Shown one piece after another: positions 1 to 10,782 of a stretch of DNA of 23,613 nucleotides (position 1 is the first letter of the stretch; the number at the start of each line of letters is the position of its first letter). The DNA is taken from positions 1 through 23,613 of the forward strand of contig QJNS01000497.1 in assembly GCA_004154925.1 (NCBI GenBank), read 5' to 3'. The notes beneath the pieces were generated by a model that was given only the letters and a program-made list of their open reading frames with translations, searched no databases and was not told the DNA's origin. A program made the translations under genes and the position numbers. The DNA is from Monosporascus cannonballus. Its lineage: Eukaryota > Ascomycota > Sordariomycetes > Xylariales.

Positions 1-88
<88 letters not shown>
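1..88. repeat. 88-base homopolymer C run at contig start
   Basis: The first 88 bases are C without interruption, followed abruptly by ordinary mixed sequence. Read outward on the other strand this is a poly-G tail. The far end of the window also terminates in poly-G. A long G tail at both read-out ends fits dark-cycle poly-G from two-colour sequencing carried into the assembly. It does not resemble the fungal telomere repeat TTAGGG. Confidence 0.9.
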
Positions 89-90
<2 letters not shown>

Positions 91-950
91 CGAGTAAGCC
101 AGCGGTAAACACAAAATCACCAGTGATCATGTGTCCGCAATGCCAATCGTGCACACAAGATAGTAATTAAGGCTGTCGGGCGTTCAATTGGGTTTGGCAG
201 GCTGTGCAACCAGCTCCGAGGTCAAGCACACATACCTCCGGATAACGTTTTGTTGACTCGCACTCGCCATTGTCTCAGGCGAATTGTGCCGGCACCAGCG
301 GCTGACGGTTACGGGATCGTAGTGTCACACAAGAGTCCGAGCCAAGGTATGTTGAGTAGCAAGTTGGAGGAATTGATCGGTCTCCTAGCAGGCTTGGCTG
401 ACCTGTCAATGCGGCGATGGGGGATGGAGATATATCAAATCGAGCGTAACCCAGCTGGCTGTTTGTCTGTCGTCCTCTCGGCGTTCGGCAAAATAAAGTG
501 AACGGACTAAGATTAACTTGGAGTTTCGAGGGCCACGGCGGCGGGTCAGAAAGTGTCAAAACGTTAGATAATGCGCGACGAGATAGCGTCAATCCCCGTG
601 TCTCTGGTTCGTTTCCAGGTGTTCTGTTCTTCCTAGGGAAGCGTCGTCTCGGGTTGGGAATAGTGATATAGATGGAGGGAACAGAAATAGAAAAAGCGGT
701 TATGAGAGAGAAATTGTGAGAAATTGTCGAATACGAGAAAAGTTGGCCGTTGCTGCCAAAGCCGCCCTGCGGCTGTCGAGGGACTTGACTTGCGGCGCGC
801 GATCGGGCTTCCACGAAGCGTTTGCCGGGGTTCGGGGGAGCTAGAAGCTCACTACTACTACCAGGACTACTGGGTAGACCCTACCTAGCGCTCGGGAATT
901 TTTCTCATCTGCGTCAGGTTCCAATTTCCAGTTCCCAATGCATGGACGGA

Positions 951-983
951 TTACCTAACCCAAATGATGGATTTGGTAGGTAA
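951..983. repeat. Imperfect hairpin
   Basis: The left arm at 951-965 (TTACCTAACCCAAAT) pairs with the right arm at 971-983 (ATTTGGTAGGTAA) across a 5-base loop, with a small bulge. Similar TACCTA/TAGGTA tracts recur elsewhere in the window (about 4330 and 4730). No function is assigned. Confidence 0.5.
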
Positions 984-2525
984 CCACGCTCAACCCCGTC
1001 GGAAGTACGTAGCCTCGGCAGCCCCTGGGATAATGGATCCCAAACTTTCAGGTGGGTGTGGTTCCGCGTCCGTCTAGCGCGTCAACAGTCGTCCGATCCC
1101 TCTCCACTGCTTTTGTCCACTGCTCGGGTTGTTCGTGTGATTCGTTAGTGCCGTTAGTGAATGAGCCCTGCATTTCAGCTTCGAAGAGTTTAGCTCTTAC
1201 CACCTGTTCACACCCTGATAACGATCCTTATAAATGTCTCGGTAGTAGGCACCCAACAGATTGGGCCCTCCGGTCTTCCAAAGGGAACTGGACAGGGGGT
1301 CGGGGCTTTGAAGACAACCAACAACACTCAGCTTATATGTGTTTGGGCAGGTATAGAACGAATATTAGAAGCAGGTAGGTGGGTCGATTTTGAAATTTTG
1401 AGTTTGCAGCTCGACGTAGCAGCGTCAACAAAAGATATAATTCTTGAGGATGTTTGTGTTGCGTTTCGTTTCGTCCCCAATAACAAACGTCATCTCAAGC
1501 ACTTCAAGTGTTTTAACTCTGCGATTTAGGTGTAACTGCACCGAAACACCGACATGCGCAGGAAGCTTAAGCAATAGGGGAGGGATCCCCCGGAGCTGCT
1601 ACGTTACAGGCCCTGGTTGGATTAAAAGCTGTCCCTGTGCAGGTCCCACTGCAGCATCCGGCATCCCTAAGATATTGACAACGCAAGCTCCTACTGCCCG
1701 ACATCGAGAGGACCAAGTAACAACCAAAAGCTGCTGGACTCTACCAGAGCGCCGTGAGCAACTTTTCCAGTTGTATACTTTGACATACGCCCCTCTCTAC
1801 CTTGCTAACCGAAGTGGTAACTCAAACAGTCCGGGTCGTCCAAATTTTGGATCGGAGAGTTTATCTTTGGAAGCTCTGGCCAATCCGGGGTTGTTGGTCG
1901 TCGTGCGGGACTGAGCTGCCGGCTTCAACCAGTGTGAATGTCTCATCTCTTCGTCAGTCTCTCCACGAAGACTCAAACTTTCTAATAACTATCGCAGGGG
2001 ACAGCTAATTTCGATGTGTCAACTGAGGCAGCCCAGGGGACCAGACCGCCTCGATCTTAACAAGCTTGGCTTAGGAGATCAACGAACGACTGCAGGTCTC
2101 GGGATACCACCATGCAGTGTCACGGCTTGAGCCCCATCCACTCACTTACACACTCCCCTCCCCTCGGAACTACCGTGAGGAAGGAAGTTGTTGCCCTCAG
2201 TTCTGAGCGTCCTACCACACATTATAGAACGGCCCCGTTGATTGAGCGAAGCGGCCGATTAGTGATTGGGCTGCTCCTGACGATAATAATGGCGTTTCAC
2301 TGTGGTCCCCTTGTTTAACATTGCATCGTCGAACTACCGTAATTACAGGGCCGCTCACGCCGGTAGGACCGAACTTCCATGGAGATGCAACAAACGTGGC
2401 GATCAGTATCAATGTGGCATCGAGGGTTGATCTTATGTGGTAGACTGGTCTATTCGATATGGTTTGGGAGATGTTAGGTCCATACAAACGACCTGTCTCA
2501 TCCACAGCGTGAAGTTCTGTATTCT

Positions 2526-2543
2526 TCCTCCCTCCCTCCCTCC
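2526..2543. repeat. TCCC microsatellite
   Basis: A short run of about four TCCC units. It is a simple repeat with no evident role. Confidence 0.6.
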
Positions 2544-2979
2544 AGAGTCACTCCGTAAATGTATGTAGTATTTGGCTTGCCACCAGACTATAGACAAAAT
2601 AGGCAAGGCCCAGAGTCGTGCAACAGCGCGCTTTTCTCGTGTATGACGTGGGGCGCAGCCTAGGGCGCGCGGCTCGGACCAGCTGAAAACAGTCGTATAA
2701 TAGAATGCAAAGCGGTTATCGAAGTAGTGGCTGACAGCTAGAGTTTTACGAAGCCATAACTCCGTTACCTATAAAAGGATGCATCTCATCTCATATCAGC
2801 TAAATCATCGACCGGAGAATACAGGAAGGCAGCCTCTATACGACTGAAGGTAATAAATATGTATCCACATCCCAATTTGTGTACAAGGTCAGATCGGTCG
2901 TAATCTGGGCAGACTTGTGGGGAAATCCACCAAGGATAGGTCCCTAATCATAAGAGAAGGCAGATCACGGACGCAGGTA

Positions 2980-2988
2980 ACAGAATCT
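2980..2988. repeat. Left 9-bp target-site duplication
   Basis: ACAGAATCT immediately left of the MITE-like element, repeated identically at 3425-3433. Confidence 0.65.
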
Positions 2989-3424
2989 GGTTACCTAGCT
3001 CGGAGGGAGTAGAGAAAAGTTCCGGGGGAGTAGAACGAACGTGGCGCAGCAGCAAGCTCGGAGGGAGTAGAAAACGCCAAGCTTATTTTTTAAAAATTAA
3101 TCCGATACGTCGTAATTGCTTAGCAAATGCAGTTAAAAAATTTATTATTAACTATGTAACAATTGCGTAGCATTTGCTAAGCAAATGCATTTAAAAAAAA
3201 ATTTATTATTAACTATGTAACAATTACATAACATATGGTTAGCAAATCCTTTCTTTTTTAAAAAAAAAATAATAAATTTCTTTATTATCAACCATGTAAC
3301 ATTTGCTCAGCAAATGCTCTTACTAGACATTATAATTTTTCCGACGTTTGGGCCGTCTAATTTTAATAAAGATGTGGCTGAGCTTCCCCGGAGCTTTTCT
3401 CTACTCCCTCCGAGCTAGAACCCG
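2989..3424. mobile_element. MITE-like non-autonomous DNA transposon, possibly Mutator-type
   Basis: The element is bounded by near-perfect inverted repeats. Positions 2995-3027 match the reverse complement of 3386-3418 at 32 of 33 bases, starting CTAGCTCGGAGGGAGTAG. The few bases outside the repeats (GGTTAC on the left, CGGGTT on the reversed right) can be partly aligned with a 2-bp indel. A 9-bp direct repeat, ACAGAATCT, lies just outside at 2980-2988 and 3425-3433, as expected of a target-site duplication. The 436-bp interior has no coding capacity and is AT-rich from about 3085 to 3365, in contrast with its surroundings. Degenerate copies of the terminal motif recur near the left end at about 3025 and 3055. 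A 9-bp duplication is typical of Mutator-like elements, whereas hAT elements usually make 8 bp, so the superfamily is inferred. No transposase is present, so mobilisation would have had to be in trans. Confidence 0.75.
3114..3315. repeat. AT-rich internal tandem repeat with palindromes
   Basis: Inside the MITE-like element, units of about 47, 60 and 80 bp each close with A(C)YATGTAAC at 3151-3160, 3212-3221 and 3291-3300. They share A/T tracts and the word TTTATTATTAACTATG. Palindromes such as CATTTGCTAAGCAAATG (3171-3187) and ATTTGCTCAGCAAAT (3301-3315) form 7-8-bp stems with a one-base centre. The units differ by insertions in the A/T tracts, so the array is old. Confidence 0.7.
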
Positions 3425-3433
3425 ACAGAATCT
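3425..3433. repeat. Right 9-bp target-site duplication
   Basis: ACAGAATCT immediately right of the MITE-like element, identical to 2980-2988. Confidence 0.65.
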
Positions 3434-5207
3434 AAACAAGGAGACGTGACGGAACCCCAGACCTGATGCCGAGTCTAATAGGGAAAGGAGCTACTGAGCA
3501 ACCCGCGGCCCGGTCCCCCGCGATTGACCTGGCCGTAGGTTAGCATGTCTCGGAAGAAGTCCTGGAGGTGTCACGTGGAGTAGAGAATAAGCCCCCCTTT
3601 TTCGATAGTCGTGGCCGAGCTGCATCTTTGATGCCTTACATATGATATATCTCTCCGGTGCCATAAGGTCTCAGCAGAAGCTCCTCTACGTGACATTCGC
3701 TTAGGGTAGAAATGCGTCCCGTTGAATGTTTCCTTTACTTGTGGTTTGATAGTCAGACCTGCTCGGCAAGAGGGCAGACCAAATCGGTTGCTCTTGAGAC
3801 CTTATAGTACCCGGGGAGATACGCGGCGTCACGTTACGTTGATACCTCAGCTGCTCGAGGTTCCTCAATAAAACCCCGTTCAATCGGAAAGTGTGGTCGG
3901 CGAACTCCTTTCATAGCCATACATACCTCTCTTGGCTTAGTTGAAGCCATGGCATGAAGCTGCGGCTATTCTGGCGGTGTTTATTGCGATTCGGACGGCA
4001 TCTAAGCCTATTCGGGACAGTTTCATGTCGATTTGGATGTGCAGAACTTCGACTCCAAACTAAGGCCTTTAGTTATCACCAACTGGGGAGAGTTGAAGGA
4101 GAACGGCGAGAGTCCCAGTGTTGCGGTATATGTTGTCATCTGATCTAAGGGTGTTGGGTTCAAATGAGTGGCATCAGAATAGCCGCGGCGGCTACTTCGT
4201 ACGTACATCAGGGCTCTTGGCTGCTGTGGGTGGTGTGCTGATTAGGGTGTCTCTTCAAGCAAGTAAGTACGAGTATAGGTGGTGATTTGCGTAATACTAT
4301 CCCATCCAGCCATCCTCCCTTTTTACGAAGTAGGTAGGTAGTATAACGGCCAATTTTTGGAATTGGGTCAACTAGCCACAATGCAATTGATTATGTAAGT
4401 AGTTATAAGAGCTCGAATTCGCATGTAGACTGGGGCTTGAAGTTCCTTATGGTTGTATGTATGTATGTGCGACTCTCCGTGCAGGCGTAGGTTAGGTCAA
4501 GCCACTCGATTGACCTCACCCATGTACCCAGGTATATACTGTGGCTCAACAGCGTATGCAAACTACGGGCATGAGTGGAGGGATCTAACCAACATCTAGT
4601 TCAAACGACACATGCACTTTGAGATCTGGGCATAGATTGATTACCTACTAGACTACATACTCAGTAATTCCTGCCGACTGTCTACAATCGAGCGAGCGCC
4701 TGCCACTCTAACTCTAGGCCCCCTCCGTAGCTACCTAGGTAGTTTCCTTCCGACATTTGAGGGCAATTGAGTGTAATACATGAAATCGGTAGACCGAGAC
4801 TTCCCTACCATTAACTTTAGGCTGACTGCCGGGCCATTTCCCTTGGAGAAAGAGCGAAGAGGGGAGGGGCATCACATCACATCACATCCCATACGAAATC
4901 CAATTTCAGAACGACCCGCGTGAACTGCGTTCGCCAACAACCTGCTTTCTCCCACCAAACAAAGCAGAAACTATCAAGTTTGTTTTACCCACTCAGTTTA
5001 GCCAATTATTTCCACCTTCACTTACTTTCATCGCGTGATCTCTAGATTGCGACAAGCTCGACGGAGGCAACCTGAAGGGGGGGCCATTCACTCTTCTCCA
5101 GTAGCTTCTCCTTTCGCTGGTAGATCGATTGTCCATTCATCGCATCCTGCTCACCTTTCAATAGACAGACGTATCCGATCATACCCGAATTCGCACTTCT
5201 CCCCTAC
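3434..5207. other. Intergenic region upstream of NST1
   Basis: No gene was seen. Small simple repeats are present: GTAT units near 4455-4469, TAGGTAGGTAG near 4330, and ATCAC units at 4871-4887. The last 300 bases become pyrimidine-rich (many CTTT/CTCC tracts), as is common in fungal promoters and 5' leaders, so the NST1 promoter and leader probably lie about 4.85-5.25 kb. No transcription start can be fixed from sequence alone. Confidence 0.45.
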
Positions 5208-5234
5208 ATGACTTCCATCATCTTCGCCGCATAG
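5208..5234 (+). promoter_or_regulatory. Upstream ORF in the NST1 leader
   Basis: An ATG at 5208 opens an 8-codon frame (MTSIIFAA) ending in TAG at 5232-5234, only 12 nt before the NST1 ATG at 5247. If the transcript starts upstream of 5208, scanning ribosomes meet this ATG first, so it could lower NST1 translation or make it condition-dependent. The context (CTACATGA) is moderate. Whether it lies in the mRNA is not shown. Confidence 0.45.
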
Positions 5235-5246
5235 ACCCCCTTCGCT

Positions 5247-8200
5247 ATGCCTGCCAGTAACAGACAGCCCGCACCGCAGGCTTCCGCGCAGCCTACCCCG
5301 AAGACTACGGCAAAGTACACGAATAAAGATGGTACCAAGTACATAGAAGTACCCAAATCATCCGCATCTACCCCCCCGGCGCAGCCCTCACCCACGACTA
5401 CGACATCTTCGAGGGGTGGTGCTTCAGTCGCTCCGCAAGCCGCTTCGTCAGACACCCCACCGGCGCCGCACGTCAACCCGAAGAAGCAGAAGCGCAGGGC
5501 CAAGGCCGCCGCCAAAGCCGCCGCCAAGCAAGCGCAAGAAGCTGCTGTAACGGGCCTGCCTAGTCCCGCCTCGACAACGAGTGCTCCGCCGCCGCCTCCG
5601 TCCGAAGCGCCACTGAAGGGCACGCATCATGACCATCATGACCACCCGCCGCAGGGAGAGCAAAGGCCTATGAGCCACCTCCAGGAGTCTGCAGACTGGG
5701 GTGACGAGACCGAGAGCGAAGATGGAGGGCAGCACCGGACTAATGGTTCTGCGCCTAATGGTTCTGCGCCTAATGGTTCTGCGCCTAATTCCAAGAAGTC
5801 CAAGAAGAAAAAGAAGAGAGGCACAGGGAATGAGTCCCCCCACTCACGGCCTTCCGGCATGTCCAAGGAGAAGATTTGGAATACGTCAGGCCCCGAGGAA
5901 CGGGAACGGATTAAGCAGTTCTGGCTCGGGCTAAAGGAGGATGAGCGAAAATCGCTCGTCAAGGTCGAGAAAGACACCGTCCTCAAGAAGATGAAGGAAC
6001 AACAAAAGCACACGTGCAGCTGCTCTGTATGCGGGCGCAAACGGACCGCTATCGAGGAGGAGCTCGAGGGGCTCTACGACGCGTATTATGAGGAGCTCGA
6101 GTCGTTCGCGAACCAACCCCATAACCATCCTGACGGTCCATCCATGTTCGGCGGCCCTAAACGATTCGGGCCCATCACCGGGCTACATCCGCCGGGGGCT
6201 GTACCCACTCGGTATTCCAATCATCACCCGTCACGTGGTCGCATAGTAGAACATGTAGACAACGACGAAGAAGAAGACGAGGAAGATGAGGGGGGGGAGT
6301 ACAGTGAGGAGGACGACTTAGACGATGAAGATGACGAAGAAGAAGAACCCGAAGAGATGCCGCGAGATTCCCTGCAACAAGACTTCTTCACTTTTGGTCA
6401 GAGTCTCACTGTCAAAGGTATGTGTCATGCGATAATGCCCGCCGGCCCATATACCCAGAACATGAGGTAGTTAACGTTCTTAGGCGGAATCCTCACTGTG
6501 GCCGATGACCTGCTGAAGAATGACGGGAAGAAGTTCATAGAGATGATGGAACAGCTTGCCGAGCGCAGGATGGCGCGGGAGGAGGATGCCAAGGACCATT
6601 ATGCCGCAGCCTACGGTCATCCCGTTAATGGCGCGAGTCTCCCGAACCCTCACAATCACCCTCCCCCCGACGAGGAAGGGTACGACGAGGAAGAGGAAGA
6701 GGAAGAGGAGTACGACAGCCAAGACGAGGATTATGAAGAGGAAGAGGTAATTACAAACCCCGTTCCTTGCACTCCGTGTATAGCTGATTAAATTGTCTCA
6801 GGATACCATGACGGAGGAACAGCGCATGGAAGAGGGACGCCGCATGTTTCAGATCTTTGCTGCCCGCATGTTCGAGCAAAGAGTGCTCACTGCATACCGC
6901 GAGAAGGTTGCCCGAGAACGCCAAGATAAGCTACTCGAGGAACTAGAGCAGGAGAACAACAAGAAAGCCCAACAAGCCGCCAAGAAGGCCAAAGAGGCTC
7001 AGAAGAAAAAGGACCGCGCAGCCCAGAAGAAACAGGCCCAGCTCGAGGAGAAGGCAAGGCGGGAAGCCCAGAAGGCCGCGGAAGAAGCCGCCCGCCGTGA
7101 GGAGGAGCAGAAGAAAGTCGAGGAGGCCAAACGGAAAGCCGAAGAAAAACGCAAGAAAAAGGACGCCCAGAGAAAAGCGGAGGAGGAAGAACGCCTGCGA
7201 AAGGAGGCCGAGCGGCAACGGCGTGCTCTCGAGCAAAAAGAGAAACAGGCCGAGCAGGAAAAGAAGGCGCGTGAAGCCAAAGAGCGAGAGAGGAAGTTCA
7301 AGGAAGAGCAACGCCGTAAGGAGCAGGAGGCACGTGAACTTAAGGAGCGCGAGACTCGAGAACGGCGCGAGAAACACGAAAAGGACAAGCGAGAGAAGGA
7401 ACTGAGAGCGGCTCAGGCGAAGGCTGAACGAGAGGCCAAAGAGAAACTGAAGCAGGAGGAGAAGGCTACGCAAAAGGCCGCGGCCCTGGTAGCCCCTATT
7501 CCTACGCAGCCGGCCAAGAAACAACATCCCGTCTCTGTACCCGCATTGCCCCAGCACGTCCCGGCAAGTCACGCTTCGCCCCAAATCTCAGTGGCAACTC
7601 CCGTTCTCCCCAAGGCACCGACGCCCATCAAGCCCCGGTCTGTTTCCCAAGAGGTTCCGAGGTCGGTTTCGCAGGCTTCTCAGTCGGCTTCAGGGACCAG
7701 TCAAGCAGCTTCACCACATCCGCTCACGCCCGTTCACGCAAGTCCCGGCCCCATCGGTCCTCCAAGTAAGACGTCTTCCACAGTGCCGATGAGTGCTGGA
7801 GCATCGTTACAGCCAGCGTCACCTTCGCATACGACAATGAAGAGTCCTCCTGGCCTGCCTCAAATTCCGTTCAGCAGTTTCGGTGCACCCCCCATGGGGA
7901 TGCAATTCCCTCCCGGATTACTGCCGATGGCGCATGGTGGCTTTGGCAGAGCGCACGAACCCATATTCCCCCCTGGACCTGGCAACTATCGTCACGGTGG
8001 TATACCAGCGCCGCCTCCAGGATTTGGCGGTCCCATAGGTGGTCGGCCGTTCCCGCCGCCTTCGCAGCTCCCTCCTGGATTCCCCTTCGCACCAGAACCC
8101 ATGCCCAGTATGCACCAGGGCTTTCCACACCCTGAGAGTGTTTCTCCCGGACGGCCGTCGCCGCACTCACGCCAAGCATCCACATCCTTCGAGCCTGGTT

Positions 8201-8979
8201 CTTTCGATATGAAGGGCTCTGGTGGTGCCAATGCAACTCAGCCAATACCGATATCCAAGCCCGGTCCAATTGGCCGTCCAGCTAGCGTCGTCCATGGCCA
8301 CCGGAAATCCGATCTGTCTGCAGATATTGACGAGGCTAGCGGCCATCTCGGCAGCAGCGCTCTTATTGATGAAACGGATATACCGTTGGAAAACCCAGGT
8401 TCACAGTCCGTGCCGCGCCACATTGCTCCGGGACCCGGAACAGGACCACAGCCACTGTTCTCCGGCCCTCCCATCGTAGACCCTGTGTTTGGCTCTCCAC
8501 TGAACGCTGGATGGGGACATCCGCACGGCGGATTTCCACCACCTCCCGGTTTCGGAAACCCTTGGCCGTCTCGTGCTTCATTCGGTATTCCATCTATGGG
8601 GGTGCGGCAACCCAGATCCGTCACCGTTCGTCAGATGCTCGCCCAGGCTTGCAAAGACCTAGCAAACCATGCCGCAGATGCTGATGGTTACATTGGTCTG
8701 TCTGCAATCAAGGGCCATGTTGATTCTATCATGCCGCCGGGCTCACAACCTGTTGATGAGTCTGACTTGCTCGATATGTGCGAGACCGAGGGCAACGCGC
8801 AGAACGGCGGCGGTAGTTTCGAAATCAAGCGCGATCAACGTGACTATGTGATAATTCGCTTCGACCCAGATAATAACTCGGCCGCGGCTCGCTTCCCGCG
8901 AAGTGTGGGAGCACCGGGTGAAACTAGAAGTCCCGTTGTTAGCGCTGCTTCCCCGGTGGCATCCGCTTCTCGCTTCTAG
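5247..8979 (+). CDS. NST1: Stress response protein Nst1 (three exons)
   Basis: Exons are 5247-6417, 6484-6746 and 6802-8979, giving 1203 aa, the usual size for Nst1 in filamentous ascomycetes. Intron 1 (66 nt) starts GTATGT, has a TTAAC branch-like site and ends TTAG. Intron 2 (55 nt) starts GTAATT and ends TCAG. Both junctions keep the frame (phases 1 and 0), and each intron carries stops if unspliced. The N-terminus is low-complexity with a Lys/Arg/Ala nuclear-signal-like tract (about 79-94). A conserved block at about 216-266 ends in a CxCxxC cluster (C257, C259, C262). An acidic stretch spans about 339-370. The block [16 protein letters not shown] crosses junction 1, and [20 protein letters not shown] follows junction 2. 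A very charged coiled coil covers about 508-704, followed by a Pro/Ser-rich region and a conserved-looking C-terminal block from about 1085. In yeast, Nst1 is a negative factor in salt tolerance linked to RNA-processing factors; the role here is inferred from family membership. Confidence 0.95.
5741..5785 (+). repeat. 15-bp triplicate in NST1 exon 1
   Basis: The unit TAATGGTTCTGCGCC occurs three times in tandem without change and encodes NGSAP three times (residues about 166-180). The identical copies suggest a young minisatellite that could vary in length between strains. It lies in the disordered N-terminal half, so length change would probably be tolerated. Confidence 0.85.
6418..6483 (+). 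other. NST1 intron 1
   Basis: 66 nt, GTATGT donor, TTAAC branch-like site, TTAG acceptor. Retention would lead into a stop (TAG at about 6468). Confidence 0.9.
6747..6801 (+). other. NST1 intron 2
   Basis: 55 nt, GTAATT donor, CTGAT branch-like site, TCAG acceptor. Retention would stop at TAA about 6789. It interrupts the acidic DYEEEE/DTMTEEQ junction at a codon boundary. Confidence 0.9.
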
Positions 8980-10782
8980 TCAAGGCCAATCCCGGACGGA
9001 GATTCCGAAGTCGCCAACTCTCTGGTGCTCCGCCCAAGGAACCAGAGAGATGAAGGCCAAAACTCGAAGGGCAAACGGTTTCGTCCATGATGCTCTAGTA
9101 TTGTCGTAGTGCACTCGGCTTCTTTCGGCTCCTGCTCGCGGTTTATGGTTCAATGCCCCGCGGTATTTGCGCCTACCGGGTTATGAGTTTCCGCTGCGCA
9201 ATCCTCTGTCTTGTTTCGCACTTCTGTTCCCCCCGGACTCTCTGGGGCTCTTCCTAACACGCCACGACTAGTCTTTAAGGAGAGGGATTTTACTTCGGGC
9301 TCCTGCATGCACTGGGTGAGCAGGCACAGCAGGTTTCCGTCTGTAAACACCACCGACTTGTCCAGTAACTAGCGTATTTTGTGCTTGTCTTGCGCGTCAG
9401 TCAGCAAGGCAAAAGTTCCATTCGAGAGAAACATTGCTATTGCATTTGATGGATCTTAATGTGCAGACCATACCCACCACAACCAAACACGTTGCTCTTC
9501 TTAGGCGTGACCGACTGCCCCCTGTGTATGCTATTGCGTGGCACGTCATGTCGCGTGATGAATGCGGCTCTCGCCTGGAAGATGTTCTTTTTGCACTTGA
9601 ATTATTACGGCAGTGCGTCGGTTTTACCTGCTGTCGCCTCACCTACAAACCCATCCTTGTTGATAACGCGAGTCGGAGACACTCGTTGGTGAGAACGAGC
9701 TCGACGATTTCCGCGCCGTGTATCCCAAGTAGGTAGCTGGGCTCGGACAGAGGGGAGGGACAGATTATTGTTAAGTAACTTTACGAGCATGATGAATAGA
9801 GTTAGGGGTAGGTCTAGAACGAAGAGAATCGTTGTACACCTCTACTACTGCTGCCGTGTTTTGGGGCCTTTAGACGTGATGTTCGTCGTTCCCGGCTATC
9901 TGCCGTTTACGTCCGGCCTGCAGAAGGTAGTAAGCGTATTTGGGCATCCTATGTATGACCGGGCAGGATTATAGGCGGTTCGAATGGAAGGTTAGGCTTG
10001 GACGCATATCCCCGGTGCCCTCCGCAGTAGCACACAAGTTGCGCTACGATCCGAGGTGTCCCCATTCGCATATCACGATACTCGAACAGCACCGCTGGTG
10101 CTCCAGGGACGGATGATTTAAAAACTGCCTGTTTTACCCGAGTATAACTAAACGTAACCTTCGCTATTGCAGCCCCATCCTCCTTCTCCCCTTTCCTTCG
10201 CCCATCCTTCTTTCATTCACTGCAAGAGGGGCTACTGACTGACTAAGTAGCCGGAAATTGGCTTAACCTGGCTCCCAATGTATGTCGCGGCTCGGAATTA
10301 TGAACCTCTACGACTCGCCCTCCACTCTGAAGCATCACGCTTCCTATTCGTGCTGTATGTAGTTCGATGGACTGAGCCTCTGGGCCTCGGGTCATCTTCT
10401 CTTATCGCAACTAGTCTTGTCACTTTTGGGGCGCCGTGGCATTATATTGCAGGGTGTCGTCGAGAGCCATTGACTCCGTACCCATCACCTCGGCTCCAAC
10501 GCCGAGCAGGCGGTTGCCGTTATAGCTGCGCGGCCGGGCCAGGTTAGTGTGCCTTGTAGTAATCGGTGCCAGATCTTCCCGTGACATCATGTCTTCGCAG
10601 GGAGAGAACCATGTTGATGGCTTAGGCACTTCCAACAGCACCGTCCTTTACCTAGCTCTTAGCCTCACCCCACGGAGATCTCCGATAGTCATGACGGTAT
10701 CGATATCGATTAACAGCACCATTTGACCGGGAAGTGAACGAGAGGCCGCGAATATACTACGCCTTCCCCTTCAGGTAGAGCA
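8980..10782. other. Intergenic region downstream of NST1
   Basis: Holds the NST1 3' flank and otherwise nothing recognised. Open frames here (for example 9449-9736 and 9768-9974, plus strand) are under about 100 codons, mostly without an ATG at the listed start, and have no recognisable domain. No clear polyadenylation signal, tRNA or repeat family was found by eye. Confidence 0.4.

Larger units (their letters stand above)
89..2988. other. Gene-less region, no supported feature
   Basis: No gene could be supported here. The longest open frame (minus strand, about 814-275) begins only with a GTG and resembles nothing known. A 154-codon ATG frame at 1450-1914 is of a length expected by chance in this much sequence. 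Minor items are a hairpin at 951-983, a TCCC microsatellite near 2526-2543, and an isolated TATAAAAG at about 2770 with no gene behind it. No tRNA or 5S rRNA was recognised by eye. Confidence 0.5.

Noticed and set aside
1..88. Telomere
   Set aside because: A pure C run is not the TTAGGG/CCCTAA repeat used by filamentous ascomycetes.
275..814. 179-codon minus-strand open frame
   Set aside because: It begins with GTG, has no in-frame ATG at a useful place and no recognisable domain. A frame this long is not surprising in 23.6 kb over six frames.
1450..1914. 154-codon plus-strand frame starting with ATG
   Set aside because: Its length is about what chance predicts, the composition is not gene-like, and no domain is visible.
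2212..2505. 97-codon minus-strand frame with a protein-like middle (TLILIATFVASPWKFG)
   Set aside because: It has a GTG start, no supporting splice context and no family. It may be chance.
6943..7584. 213-codon Leu/Phe-rich minus-strand frame that looks like a membrane protein
   Set aside because: It is the mirror of the Lys/Glu-rich coiled coil of NST1. AAG/GAG codons read as CTT/CTC on the other strand give false hydrophobic protein.
9961..10000. tRNA B-box-like GGTTCGAATGG
   Set aside because: No paired T stem and no A box at the right distance.
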